Of a stretch of DNA of 64,000 nt, positions 50,168 through 58,719 are shown piece by piece. Each line of letters opens with the position of its first letter. Position 1 is the stretch's first letter. The notes below the pieces were generated by a model, which did no database searches, had not been told where the DNA came from, and worked only from the letters and a program-made list of their open reading frames with translations. This stretch comes from Lentibacillus jeotgali (GTDB lineage: Bacteria; Bacillota; Bacilli; Bacillales; Amphibacillaceae): the NCBI RefSeq assembly GCF_000224785.1, contig NZ_AGAV01000014.1, forward strand, positions 248,001 through 312,000, written 5' to 3'. The position numbers were made by a program, and so were the translations under genes.

Positions 50168-50234
50168 TTTTTTAGAAACCTTGGCTTACCAGCAGGCTTA
50201 GTGGTGAAAGACTTAGTTGCACTTATGCAGTAGT
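50168..50234 (-). repeat. Family 2 dispersed hairpin repeat, copy 3 (diverged, inverted)
   Basis: Minus reading ACTGCATAAGTGCAACTAAG, then TCTTTCACC, then GCTGGTAAGCCAAGGTTTCT lines up along its whole length with the copy at 28260. It lies in the 424-bp gap between clpX and tig. The remainder of that gap (50235-50404) shows no gene; it holds only the tig terminator at its end. Confidence 0.7.
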
Positions 50235-50404
50235 ACAGTTCTTAGCTGCTGAAAAACCGTGGTACAGTATTTTGATCCTTTAAATTATCGTATGTTCAAT
50301 GGACAGGATAGATAACAAAAAACGGCGAAAGAAAACTTCATTAAGAAGGGGGCTTTCTACCGATGAAACGAATCGAGATACATTGACGGAGATATAGGTC
50401 AGAA

Positions 50405-50443
50405 AGTTTAAAGCAAGGTGTGACGACCACACCTTGCTTTAAC
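50405..50443 (-). terminator. Terminator behind tig
   Basis: AAAGCAAGGTGTG (50410-50422) pairs perfectly with CACACCTTGCTTT (50428-50440); the minus tail is AAACTTT. Confidence 0.75.
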
Positions 50444-50468
50444 ATGCTTATTACGTTGAGCTTACTTA

Positions 50469-51755
50469 TTATATGGCTTTGCTATGCTCGACCAAAAATT
50501 CAATTGATTTTCTTGCTTTGAGATCTTCTTTTAGGGCATCAGTATTTCCGCCAAGCATTTGTTTAAGCTGATCGACCTCAGTGCCATACATCGATGCCAT
50601 ATTGCCCAGCTCTTCTTCCACATCGTCATCAGTCACTTCAAGATTCTCTTCATTGAAAATAGCTTCAAGTGTTAAGTTCGTTTTGACGCGTTTTTCCGCA
50701 TCTTCACGCATTTGTTCTTTCAGTGCGTCCTTGTCCTGACCTGAGAACTGGAAGTACATGTCCAATGTCATGCCCTGCATTTGCAGACGCTGTTCAAATT
50801 CCTGAATCATGCGATCCAATTCTGTTTCAACCATGGCATCCGGAATGGTAACTTCTGCATTATCAGAAGCTTTTTCAATCAAAGTTTCCCGTTTTTGATT
50901 GTCAGCATCCTGCTCTTTTTGGTTTTGCAATTCTTCTTTTTTCTTCTCTTTCAGTTCATCAAGCGTTTCAACTTCTTCATCAACATCTTTTGCAAATTCA
51001 TCATCTAAATCCGGCAATTCTTTTGTTTTGATATCGTGAATTTGTACGTTAAATACAGCTTCTTTTCCTGCCAGATGTTCAGCATGATAATCCTCAGGGA
51101 ATGTGACAGTTATTTCAGTTTCTTCGCCTGAAGCTTTGCCGATTAATTCCTCTTCAAAGCCTGGGATGAATTGACCGGATCCGATTTCCAGCGAAAAATC
51201 TTCGCCTTTTCCACCTTCAAATGCTTCTCCGTCAATAAAACCTTCGAAATCCATGACGACAGTATCGCCTTCCTCAATGCTTCCCTCTTCTTTAACAGTT
51301 AATTCGGCATGATGTTCACGTTGATGTTCGATTTCGTGTTCCACATCTTCATCTGTGACTTCAACTGACTGTTCTTCAACCTCAAGCCCTTTGTAGTCTC
51401 CGAGCGTGACTTCCGGTTTAACGTTAACGTTAGCCGTGAAGATAAGGCCTTTTCCTTTCTCGATTTGATCAATGTCAACATCCGGCTGTTCAATCGGCTC
51501 AATTCCCGTTTCTTCAACAGCATTTACGTAAGCGTCAGGCAGCACTATATCTACTGCGTCCTGATATAAGGATTCGACACCAAAACGTTTTTCAAAAATT
51601 TTACGCGGTACTTTTCCTTTACGGAAGCCGGGGATTTGAACATCTTTAACAACTTTTTTAAAAGCCTGATCCAAAGCTTTGTCAAATTCATCGGCACTTA
51701 CCTCAAACGTCAGTACCCCTTGATTTCCTTCTTGTTTTTCCCATTTTGCTGACAT
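50469..51755 (-). CDS. tig: Trigger factor
   Basis: Ribosome-bound chaperone and peptidyl-prolyl isomerase for nascent chains. 428 residues. The ribosome-binding signature is [20 protein letters not shown] (near 41-60). A FKBP-type domain is in the middle ([33 protein letters not shown]). The helical C-terminal arms follow. It has its own promoter upstream. Confidence 0.98.
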   Translation of the reverse strand: MSAKWEKQEGNQGVLTFEVSADEFDKALDQAFKKVVKDVQIPGFRKGKVPRKIFEKRFGVESLYQDAVDIVLPDAYVNAVEETGIEPIEQPDVDIDQIEKGKGLIFTANVNVKPEVTLGDYKGLEVEEQSVEVTDEDVEHEIEHQREHHAELTVKEEGSIEEGDTVVMDFEGFIDGEAFEGGKGEDFSLEIGSGQFIPGFEEELIGKASGEETEITVTFPEDYHAEHLAGKEAVFNVQIHDIKTKELPDLDDEFAKDVDEEVETLDELKEKKKEELQNQKEQDADNQKRETLIEKASDNAEVTIPDAMVETELDRMIQEFEQRLQMQGMTLDMYFQFSGQDKDALKEQMREDAEKRVKTNLTLEAIFNEENLEVTDDDVEEELGNMASMYGTEVDQLKQMLGGNTDALKEDLKARKSIEFLVEHSKAI

Positions 51756-51844
51756 AACATACCCTCCAAAATCTATTATTCCATTAATGATGACGGTGTA
51801 TTACAATACGTCCGATTGATAATGAGCAAAATTTCAACCATCTC

Positions 51845-51872
51845 ATTATAACATAATTATGCGCCCTTTCAA
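51845..51872 (-). promoter_or_regulatory. Sigma-A promoter of tig
   Basis: TTGAAA (51872-51867) and TATAAT (51850-51845) on minus with a 16-bp spacer; TGT directly precedes the -10 as an extended element. About 90 bases before the tig start. Confidence 0.75.
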
Positions 51873-51897
51873 GCAATACCGGCAACTGATACGCCGA

Positions 51898-52878
51898 CTA
51901 TGCTTCGATAACTGTGGAATATAAAGCTTCGCACATTTTAATTTCATCCATATATTGGATTAGACGGTCATCTTCGTTTTCAGTTGTTTTCATATGTATA
52001 TCCAAATAATCTTCACCTATTTTGGTTAATGCTGCTGCGATAGAGGGAGCCTCACCTTCCGCTGGCATCAACGGGTACCGTACATAAAAATAATGATGCA
52101 ATAATTGTTCCATTAACCGGTATAAGGTTGGGTTTTTCTGTTCCTCATCACTTATGGACAGCAATGTCTGTTTTAAAGTCGGATGAGTCTCCAACTCCGG
52201 TATGTCCTCGGGTGCTGTCTCATGTTTAATGCCCAATTTATGTATCAAAACTTTTTCAGAAACTCCCTTTTCCTGCAGCCAAATAAAAATGGCTGTTTTC
52301 GTAACCGGATGTACCCGGTCATCAGTTAAAAGGGACTTTATTTGCCTTGTCGGAGTCAAATCCATTTTACGGATTTGGTCAATAAGTCTGAGCTGGTAAT
52401 CATGATTTTCCTCTTCAACTGAATTAAATAATTCATTTATGTATTCAGGGGACTTTTCAATCCGGATGTCATACCACATTTTTCGGCTCATATCATATAG
52501 CTGCTGGAATTGTTCCTTCATGTCATCCGGTACTGTGCTTTTTTCCAATTCCTGCTCAACCTGATCTATTAATAATTGATATTGACTCGTCTGGAATAAA
52601 ATCGTTAAGTATATATGGACGTATTGATAGTAATGCTCATCTTTATGTATTAATAACCCCTCACAAAAATCCTGCGCTTCCTTATACCGGTTGAGTTCCA
52701 TCAGGCACATCAGCTTCCCGATGATAATCTCATGGTTCTTAACATCGAATTCCAGCAGCTGATCAAGTTTGGCCATTGCTTCTTTGTACCTTTTCTCTTT
52801 CAGCGCCACAAGGCTTTCCTCTTCCAGGACTGTCCGCCATTTTGGGAAAAGAATGACATTTTCCCGGTTACTTTCCAT
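51898..52878 (-). CDS. TPR-repeat protein YsoA-like
   Basis: 326-residue cytoplasmic protein with tetratricopeptide-like helices in the N-terminal third (ALKEKRYKEAMAKLDQLLEFD...LMELNRYKEAQDFCEGLL). The C-terminal part includes YFYVRYPLMPAEGEAPSIAAAL. Length and position beside tig match B. subtilis YsoA, whose function is unknown. ATG 52878 follows AAAGGTG. It is the last gene of the conserved core before the tRNA fragment. Confidence 0.85.
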   Translation of the reverse strand: MESNRENVILFPKWRTVLEEESLVALKEKRYKEAMAKLDQLLEFDVKNHEIIIGKLMCLMELNRYKEAQDFCEGLLIHKDEHYYQYVHIYLTILFQTSQYQLLIDQVEQELEKSTVPDDMKEQFQQLYDMSRKMWYDIRIEKSPEYINELFNSVEEENHDYQLRLIDQIRKMDLTPTRQIKSLLTDDRVHPVTKTAIFIWLQEKGVSEKVLIHKLGIKHETAPEDIPELETHPTLKQTLLSISDEEQKNPTLYRLMEQLLHHYFYVRYPLMPAEGEAPSIAAALTKIGEDYLDIHMKTTENEDDRLIQYMDEIKMCEALYSTVIEA

Positions 52879-52973
52879 AAATTCACACCTTTCTGTAACA
52901 ATTGCCTTAATAAATAGCCATACCCCGGATCAAGTAATTTAAAACCTGCAAATTTTGACCCGTAACGATTTTT

Positions 52974-53003
52974 GCCCCGCATGTAACGGGCAGTAAGACT
53001 TTA
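52974..53003 (-). repeat. Family 1 repeat remnant
   Basis: Only the terminal part remains: minus CTTACTGCCCGTTACATGCGGGG, which equals the end of the full copies. It lies between ysoA and the tRNA terminator. Confidence 0.55.
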
Positions 53004-53011
53004 TTATGTAT

Positions 53012-53048
53012 GAAAAAAGAAACCCACTTCAAACACTTGGGGTTTCTG
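53012..53048 (-). terminator. Terminator behind the tRNA-Arg remnant
   Basis: AGAAACCC pairs with GGGTTTCT across a 15-base loop and is followed on minus by TTTTTT. It is the kind of terminator expected behind a tRNA gene and lies 11 bases after the tRNA-like end. Confidence 0.75.
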
Positions 53049-53059
53049 AGGCTGACATA

Positions 53060-53115
53060 CGTCCCAGACAGGATTCAGATCTGTGACCTACAGCTTAGAA
53101 GGCTGTTGCTATTCC
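53060..53115 (-). pseudogene. 3' part of a tRNA-Arg(UCU) gene, decayed: probable attachment-site remnant
   Basis: Minus reading gives AATAGCAACAGCCTTCTAAG, then CTGTAGGTC, then ACAGATCTGAATCCTGT and CTGGGACG. ACAGC-CTTCTAA-GCTGT is a full anticodon arm with anticodon TCT (Arg). CTGGGAC plus discriminator G is an acceptor 3' strand. The T arm has ATCTGAATC where GTTCGAATC is expected, and no D arm or 5' acceptor strand precedes it. I infer the displaced 3' end left by integration of an element at a tRNA-Arg gene; the intact tRNA would lie at the far end of the island, beyond the window. Confidence 0.65.
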
Positions 53116-53595
53116 TAAAATAGAAATGGACATTCTAAGATGAACCCTGATTTCACAGTATTTTATTATACACTAATCAGATGAAATATGATAGGTCCCA
53201 ACCCCAACTAATGAATTTCAACCCCAATTCAACCCCAAATTTTTAATAACGTATACCGAATTTCTTCATATCTTGCATATACTAATTGTGTCCACTAGCG
53301 TTGCATTAATATAGATTGAATATTCAGTAATTAATTTAGCTCTATTTTTTGCCAAAAAGACAAACCTTAATGAAAAAGTGGTGTTGTCCATTTGGTAAAA
53401 TTATACATTTATTCCAGGAGAAACAGCGACAACACCTCTAATTATGGTTTCAACACTTCCAATATTAATAGGTTTTTACTTTATTGTTTTGTGTGTTCTA
53501 GACTAACCATAAATTCACCTGAGTAAATTGGTTCTCTTAAAGAAGTGTAACCTGTCTCTTCCTTAACTTCTCCTTTTAAAATGGATTTAACGGCT
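53116..53595. other. Gene-free stretch at the island edge
   Basis: AT-rich and without a convincing gene. It holds three spaced CAACCCCAA direct repeats (53196-53243) and a GGTGTTGTC/GACAACACC inverted repeat (53382-53437). A short minus-strand open stretch ends LREPIYSGEFMVSLEHTKQ (53502 to about 53590); this could be the tail of a lost protein, but I do not recognise it. Confidence 0.4.
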
Positions 53596-55077
53596 TCATT
53601 CCGGTATATACGGTAAGTCCAAATCGTTCGGTAAATTGATGACATGTGTTTCTGTGTAAGCAAGCAATCCTTCTTTACCATATTCCCGGCCCACACCTGA
53701 TTGTTTCACACCTCCAAATGGGAAGCGTACATCCAGCCCTTGAACGGCTGCTGTATTAATCATGGTTGTACCAGCCTGTATGTGCTTGGCAACTTTAATG
53801 GCATGCTCTTCTTTTCCCCAAACAGAGCTTGTTAAACCGTAAATGCTGTCATTTGCTAATTCAAGCGCATGCTCATCACCATCGAAGGGCAGAATAGGTA
53901 CAGTTGGTCCGAACTGCTCTTCCTCAACGATTGGATCATGATAGTCAGCACCCAGTACAACAGTTGGCTGCATAAAATACCCTTCATCATATAAATCTGG
54001 ATCAAGTACTTTTCCAAGTTTAATGACTTCTGCACCTTTACTTTTGGAATCGTCTATTAAGTCTTGAACAATCTCTACTTGCTTTTTGTTATTCACCGAT
54101 CCAATTGTGACATTATCGTCAAATGGATCTCCGACACGAATCCACTTGTTCGCTGCTTCAATATACTTATCCACGAATTTATCATATATTTTGCGATCAA
54201 CGTAAATCCGCTTGGCAATCATACAAATCTGTCCGGCTGTTAGGAAATTTGAAATGACCATCCGCCGCATAGCACGTTCGTCTTCCACATCAAAATCATC
54301 CAAAACAATAGCAGCATCATTACCGCCTAATTCCAGTGTCATTAGCTTGATGGCTTCCGATGCGGATTTCATGATGTCTTTCGCTGTTTCGGTACCACCT
54401 GTAAATGCAATTTTCGCGACTTTCGGATTTGATGTCAGCTCAACACCAACATCTGCGTCCCCGTGCACCAGATTCAAAACACCAGGCGGAAATTCATCAG
54501 CAATGATTTCGGCAACTTTGCTGACGGCTAATGGTGCCAAAGGACTAGGCTTGAGTACCATCGTGTTTCCAGTTAATAAGGCAGGTGCCATTTTGATCGT
54601 CGACAGCGCAATGGGATAGTTCCATGGTGATATGGCCGAAATCACACCAATAGCATCTCTGGCAATGATTGTTTTTCCACCATTATCATGTTCCTCGACA
54701 TTATTTTCCAGAACCTCTTTTACATTATCACACGCAAATTCCATCCACGCTAAGGAAACGCCAATCTCCCCTTCTGAATCATAAAGGGGCTTTCCATGCT
54801 CTCTGGAAAGCAGCTCTGCAATCTCAGGAGTCCTGTCTTTAATGGTTTGAATGGCTTTTTTCATTCTTTCGACACGGTTATCAATAGATGACTGTCTCCA
54901 GCTGGTAAATGCTTCATGAGCTACATCAATCGCTTTAATCGTATCCTTTTTTGTGTTGAGGGGCGCATAACCGACAACCTCATCCGGATGTACCGGATTT
55001 TTTCTTGGATCCTGCTCTTTTGCCCTGTATTTTTCACCGTTGATAATCGCATCGATTACGATTGACTTGTCTGACAT
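53596..55077 (-). CDS. NAD(P)-dependent aldehyde dehydrogenase (succinate-semialdehyde-type)
   Basis: Oxidises an aldehyde to its acid. 493 residues with the family's catalytic set: Asn153 in SPWNYP, Glu249 in LELGGN and nucleophile Cys285 in GQICMIAKR. The NAD-binding FTGGTETAKDI and C-terminal PFGGVKQSGVGREYGKEGL are also present. Best fit is the succinate-semialdehyde / broad-substrate branch, but the substrate cannot be fixed from sequence. ATG 55077 has AAAGGAAGG seven bases upstream. It stands alone in the accessory region, with no gab genes beside it. Confidence 0.9.
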   Translation of the reverse strand: MSDKSIVIDAIINGEKYRAKEQDPRKNPVHPDEVVGYAPLNTKKDTIKAIDVAHEAFTSWRQSSIDNRVERMKKAIQTIKDRTPEIAELLSREHGKPLYDSEGEIGVSLAWMEFACDNVKEVLENNVEEHDNGGKTIIARDAIGVISAISPWNYPIALSTIKMAPALLTGNTMVLKPSPLAPLAVSKVAEIIADEFPPGVLNLVHGDADVGVELTSNPKVAKIAFTGGTETAKDIMKSASEAIKLMTLELGGNDAAIVLDDFDVEDERAMRRMVISNFLTAGQICMIAKRIYVDRKIYDKFVDKYIEAANKWIRVGDPFDDNVTIGSVNNKKQVEIVQDLIDDSKSKGAEVIKLGKVLDPDLYDEGYFMQPTVVLGADYHDPIVEEEQFGPTVPILPFDGDEHALELANDSIYGLTSSVWGKEEHAIKVAKHIQAGTTMINTAAVQGLDVRFPFGGVKQSGVGREYGKEGLLAYTETHVINLPNDLDLPYIPE

Positions 55078-55441
55078 TGAAAACCTTCCTTTCTTTGCAG
55101 ATGCCCATTTTATTTTGGTATTCATCGTATTAGTTCCGGTATTTTTTTGCCAGTAATAAAGCATATTATACCCAAAGGGACGAAAGCTGCACACAATTAT
55201 CATTCTACCCTTAATAAAGAAAATTTAGTTAATCAAAGCTTACGACTTTAATTTTGACGATAACGTTAATTATGAGAAACAAAGGGCAAAAAATGCCTTC
55301 AACTTCATTGATAGAAACTGACTATGGTTCTTTGCTTGTTCCACAATCTGGCTCTTACGCGCAAGACGGGTGTAACTCTTATTCCATTCTTGCGCCCTAT
55401 CGCGACACCCATTTATTGCTTGATTTACATTTCCTCATTGT
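55078..55441. other. Gene-free stretch with a family 3 hairpin
   Basis: No supported gene. The only structure is the GCGCAAGA/TCTTGCGC hairpin at 55357-55397, described separately. Upstream of the aldehyde dehydrogenase, GACGATAACGTTAATTATG (about 55256) could hold a palindromic operator (TAACGTTA), but this is weak. Confidence 0.35.
55357..55397. repeat. Family 3 short hairpin
   Basis: GCGCAAGA (55359-55366) pairs with TCTTGCGC (55388-55395); loop side CTCTTATTCC and tail GCGCCCTATCG resemble the copies at 56605 and 61322. Confidence 0.5.
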
Positions 55442-55609
55442 TTACTTGGATAATAGTTTCTCCCATATTGGATAAATAAAATAACCGACTAAAACAGCTA
55501 ATACCATAATTAGTACGGAGGTAATAAAGCTGGCATCGTAGGTTAAATACTGTAGAAGGACTATTATTCCAACAACTAAGACTGTAAATAAAGTTTTTTT
55601 AAAAGCCAT
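55442..55609 (-). CDS. 55-residue membrane protein of unknown function
   Basis: MAFKKTLFTVLVVGIIVLLQ opens a protein made of two hydrophobic helices (about 6-24 and 29-46) with a short basic end. ATG 55609 has GGAGGTG six bases upstream, a strong ribosome binding site; the frame is open further upstream but lacks one. I do not recognise the family; no partner gene is adjacent. Confidence 0.65.
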   Translation of the reverse strand: MAFKKTLFTVLVVGIIVLLQYLTYDASFITSVLIMVLAVLVGYFIYPIWEKLLSK

Positions 55610-55705
55610 AAAAACACCTCCATTATTAAACATATCTAAACCACTATTATTTCTACAAGAAATTATTCCATTAAATTGCCCTTTAAAGCAATATCGAGCG
55701 AAGCT

Positions 55706-55740
55706 ATTTTTCCAGATTAGCGCTCCGGTTTCTGGAATAA
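55706..55740. repeat. Family 3 short hairpin
   Basis: TTCCAGA (55710-55716) pairs with TCTGGAA (55731-55737); inner ATTAGCGCTCC and outer GGAATAAG match the motif of the other copies. Confidence 0.45.
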
Positions 55741-55828
55741 GCATATTAACCTAATAAGGCGATGGCGTTAGTTCAAAACTTTAGTCTTCTTCTAACTGTG
55801 AGAAGCACAATCATGCTTTCAACCAATT

Positions 55829-56156
55829 TCATTTTTCGGTTCCCTTTTTGTTAGTCTTTTCGTCCAAAATAGAACGTAATTCATTTATGTCCTCTTCTGA
55901 CAAAGAATCCTCCTGGATGAAATGAACCAGCATAAACTTTAATGTTCCGCCATAAATTCGCTGAATAAAAGACTGTGCTCTGCACGCTAACACTCATCTT
56001 GCGAATAAAGAGGAAAAAAGTATAAGCCCTCTGATCTTTGACACCGATCACTTTTTTGTGAGTAAGACGATCCAAGAGAGTGCGTACGGTTTTTGGCTTC
56101 CAATCCGTTTGCTCCTGCATGGAGGATATTACTTCATTGGCCGTTTGTGATAAGAG
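55829..56156 (-). pseudogene. BlaI/MecI/CopY-family repressor, truncated and frameshifted
   Basis: Two frames together give the family. From the right, [20 protein letters not shown] and [16 protein letters not shown] form the winged helix without its first about 20 residues. After a frame change near 55,960-56,010 the C-terminal dimerisation part follows: IYGGTLKFMLVHFIQEDSLS and EEDINELRSILDE. In intact form such repressors bind DNA divergently beside bla genes. The 5' end is cut off at the junction with the beta-lactamase remnant. Confidence 0.8.
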
Positions 56157-56340
56157 TGGGGCCGGAAGTTATGGAACAAGAAATGACATTGTAGTTGTTT
56201 GGCCACCAAACAGAGAGCCAATCGTCATTGCGATTATGTCCCGCCATGACACGGAGGATGCCAAATATGACGATCTACTGACTGCAGAGGCTGCCAAGGT
56301 CGCACTTAATGCTCTAAAGTGGATACTAGAAGCGGGATAG
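56143..56340 (+). pseudogene. Class A beta-lactamase, C-terminal fragment only
   Basis: The fragment starts inside the third active-site motif: [20 protein letters not shown], followed by [20 protein letters not shown] and the final helix to the stop at 56340. This is the KTG-box end of a Bacillus-type class A penicillinase. The signal peptide, SxxK serine, SDN and Omega loop are all missing, so it is inactive. It is fused head to head with the blaI remnant, and both have lost their 5' ends. Confidence 0.85.
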
Positions 56341-56400
56341 TTTGAGTAATTTTGGAATCACGACAGGTTGATTAAACAAAAAGTGAATAAAAACTTAACC

Positions 56401-56440
56401 TTAGACCGATCATTCTTTTTAGGGATAGTCGGTCTTTATC
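56401..56440 (+). terminator. Terminator behind the beta-lactamase remnant
   Basis: AGACCGA (56403-56409) pairs with TCGGTCT (56429-56435), followed by TTATCCC. Confidence 0.55.
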
Positions 56441-56604
56441 CCATTTTCCCTCTGAAAACAGTTCTACTGTATTACCTCTATTCAACAAATTGGCCCTTTT
56501 CAGATAAGCACTCCTAATCCAAAGAAACCCACAAGTATCCAGCTATCTCTCCAAAATTTGTAACTCCTTCTCTGAAAGTTATTAAATTAAATGGCCTTTA
56601 TATT

Positions 56605-56650
56605 CGGCATTCTCGCTAATTCTTATTCCTGATTAGCGGCCGTTCGTATT
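56605..56650. repeat. Family 3 short hairpin
   Basis: CGCTAATTCTTATTCCTGAT then TAGCGGCCGTTCGTATTAT. CGCTAAT pairs with ATTAGCG. Closely similar in order to the copy at 61322. Confidence 0.6.
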
Positions 56651-56653
56651 ATA

Positions 56654-56681
56654 AGGTCAGCCAGTCATTTATGGTTGACCT
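56654..56681. terminator. Possible terminator behind the ZIP-like gene
   Basis: AGGTCA with inner CCA pairs with TGG and TGACCT; plus tail ATTTTG, minus tail ATAATACG. The direction it serves is uncertain. Confidence 0.45.
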
Positions 56682-56719
56682 ATTTTGAATAGATTTTATG
56701 CTTAAAGACGTGCGCTTGT

Positions 56720-57433
56720 CTACCAATTGAAAAAAGCTTTTAATGCAATCATTGTGACGGCGTAGGCAAGAGATGGAATTAAAAAGGAAGGCAGATGCGC
56801 ATTTTTTTCGAATGGAAGTTCTTTACTGATAACGTTAAATAACATTGCACCAGAACTAAAAGCAACCATCGAATCAACAATTAGGCCTGACGATGGGCCG
56901 AAGATACCTGTTAATGCCCCAATCAATGTTGCGCCGGCAAGCATATAACGCCCTCTCTTTTTGTGCAAGCGATAGTGTTCCTTTCCCAAATGATAGGACA
57001 ACCCAATAAAGTGAAGACTAACAGCCAATCCATAGAACAGTGATTCAACCCGCTGAACATCAGAAGCAAATACAACATAGGTGATAATAAAAGAGTAGGC
57101 CATAAAGAAACTTACTTGTACCATATAAATAGTCTGTTCCTTTAGCCGGGATGCTGTCTTTGTCTCAGCGAAGGCGTATACCGCATAATAAATTAGTAAA
57201 CCAAGAAGGCCAAGAAAATAAATCTCTGTGTCAAGGGCCAACGATCCTCCAAGCTTATCCTGTTTCTCGTGAAGCGTCGGCAAGATATACACAAACACAT
57301 AAGCGATAGCTACACCACCCGATATCGATAGTAGCTTTTGCTGCCCAATTGGAGAGCGTTCGACTATCGTTAATGCGTATAGCTGTATGACGATAAATAC
57401 AATACCTATAATGATTGATTCAATTGTAACCAT
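56720..57433 (-). CDS. ZIP-like polytopic membrane protein
   Basis: 237-residue protein with seven to eight hydrophobic segments. Two stretches recall ZIP metal transporters: SISGGVAIAYVFVYILPTLHEKQ near the N terminus and DSMVAFSSGAMLFNVISKELP near the C terminus. LAVSLHFIGLSYHLGKEHY carries histidines where ZIPs bind metal. The classical HSxxDG signature is absent, so transport of a metal is only a suggestion. ATG 57433 has GAAGGAG seven bases upstream; a start five codons earlier is rejected. Confidence 0.65.
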   Translation of the reverse strand: MVTIESIIIGIVFIVIQLYALTIVERSPIGQQKLLSISGGVAIAYVFVYILPTLHEKQDKLGGSLALDTEIYFLGLLGLLIYYAVYAFAETKTASRLKEQTIYMVQVSFFMAYSFIITYVVFASDVQRVESLFYGLAVSLHFIGLSYHLGKEHYRLHKKRGRYMLAGATLIGALTGIFGPSSGLIVDSMVAFSSGAMLFNVISKELPFEKNAHLPSFLIPSLAYAVTMIALKAFFNW

Positions 57434-57896
57434 GTCTGTCTCCTTCAACGATTGGTTTTTGAGTTATTCCCATTAATTAAAGTGGAGAAACTACAGTTTA
57501 GGTAGAAATCTTGTTCCATAATGACTTAACTAATACAGAATCGGCCACTTTGTTAATTCTCCCTGATGAGAGAGCTTTTACCGCAAGTAACACCTTACAG
57601 AAGGGTGGAAAGGGGCAATTCACCCTTTTTCCTTTCACTGTACCGCATCATACTTTTAATATTTCCTTATCGCCCATATATAATGTCGTAATACTTCAGG
57701 AATTATGACAGAGCCATTTTTCTACGGATAGCCATTTAACTAAATGTTTCTTGTTAATAGGGATAGGGTATTTTAATTGCAAAATACAAAAATGTGCAAG
57801 CATTTATGGATTAGTAGCCGCTGATTAAAATTGAGAAATGATGAATAGTTTTGGATGGAAACAAGTAATATGACATTGGTTGCTATTTTCTGGAGT
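57434..57896. other. Gene-free stretch
   Basis: AT-rich, with no ribosome-binding-site-supported frame and no clear repeat. A 65-codon plus frame at 57511 has no sensible features. I see nothing further here. Confidence 0.4.
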
Positions 57897-57930
57897 CGAT
57901 AAAAGGATCGCAAGCAGCAACTTGCGATCC
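57897..57930 (-). terminator. Terminator of the holin-like toxin transcript
   Basis: GGATCGCAAG (57905-57914) pairs perfectly with CTTGCGATCC (57921-57930); minus reading continues TTTTATCG. Confidence 0.8.
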
Positions 57931-58020
57931 GGACAGTTATCCGCAAGGCACGGCGACTCCGAATCGGGATTTTCACAAAAGAGTAATTACCCCACGTTTA
58001 CGGAGACGGCAGGGTGATTA

Positions 58021-58104
58021 CTACTTTTCATGGCTGTCAACAAGTAAAACAACGAGTGTTCCAAACATCAACATCAACTCGAGAGTCTTGTCAATTTCAA
58101 TCAC
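58021..58104 (-). CDS. 27-residue holin-like toxin (type I toxin-antitoxin candidate)
   Basis: A short frame from GTG 58104 to TAG 58021 with AAAGGGGTGA just upstream. The peptide is a short polar start (MIEIDKTLE), one hydrophobic helix (LMLMFGTLVVLLV) and a charged tail (DSHEK). This matches the plan of the putative holin-like toxin family (Pfam Hol_Tox), whose members are membrane peptides controlled by antisense RNA. Behind it lie about 90 bases of structured 3' region and a perfect terminator. A TATACT -10 box lies upstream near 58206-58211 (minus). The antitoxin would be a plus-strand RNA overlapping 57,905-58,020; I could not fix its promoter. Confidence 0.65.
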   Translation of the reverse strand: MIEIDKTLELMLMFGTLVVLLVDSHEK

Positions 58105-58438
58105 TCGCTCACCCCTTTCTGAAGGGATTCGAAGCCGCCAAGTAAAAAGAGTAAACTTTTTACTGCTTCCCACGAGAAGCGTCACCCTGTATAGCATGTC
58201 TACTTTAGTATACTACAAAACAGATGTTCTATGTGTTAATTTTTAGTAAATAGTACAACATTCTCATAAATTAGTGTTATTAAAGCCTACTGACTGCACA
58301 AAAGGATGTTTATTCCGATAGGCACTCGTTTAAGGAGTATTATTAAGCCAATCTTTACTGGAGATAAGTTGTTGTATGAATTTTGATAGTAAAGAAGTGG
58401 ATTTCTTGGTATAATCCACTGAATTTTATTGCTCCTAT
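58105..58438. other. Leader of the toxin gene and gene-free stretch
   Basis: Contains the toxin leader with the hairpin GTAAAAAG/CTTTTTAC (58143-58165) and a minus-strand -10 TATACT. Further right, TATAAT at 58410 on plus has no gene behind it. Confidence 0.4.
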
Positions 58439-58439
58439 T

Positions 58440-58645
58440 ATATAGGGACCAGATTTCTGAATACAAATCCAGACTAGATGGATCTACTTCTGAATAAACC
58501 TCTAATTCCGGTGTACCAGCATGCTCATAGCCACTTGATGGGAACTATTCAGAAAATATTTTTTCCATGCTTTCTGTATCGCATCCGGCATCGACCCATT
58601 AGCGAGATAAGGTACGTCCAGCTTCAAAATGAAACTGGGTAACTG
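58440..58645 (-). pseudogene. GyrI-like / AraC-type effector-binding domain, fragment with frameshift
   Basis: Minus-strand frames give LANGSMPDAIQKAWKKYF and then, in the next frame, FPSSGYEHAGTPELEVYSEV followed by SSLDLYSEIWS. This is the pattern of the C-terminal small-molecule-binding domain of AraC-family regulators and GyrI proteins (WxxxW-P-SGYE...PELEVY). The frame breaks inside it, a stop codon lies between the two parts and no N-terminal DNA-binding domain is present. Confidence 0.55.
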
Positions 58646-58719
58646 AATGATACAAAGACGTCATTACTTACGTAAGATGAATAGAACAAAAGCTGTTTAG
58701 TATTGGGGCATTATTTAGT

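Noticed and set aside
53060-53115. Functional tRNA-Arg gene
   Set aside because: No D arm or 5' acceptor strand, and the T loop is mutated at normally invariant positions.
53481-53696. 71-codon minus-strand frame ending at 53481
   Set aside because: Its start lies inside the aldehyde dehydrogenase gene; the tail has no recognised family and no ribosome binding site, so it was only noted in the gene-free stretch.
55881-56120. Intact 79-residue protein
   Set aside because: It is one frame of the broken BlaI gene; the remaining domain continues in another frame.
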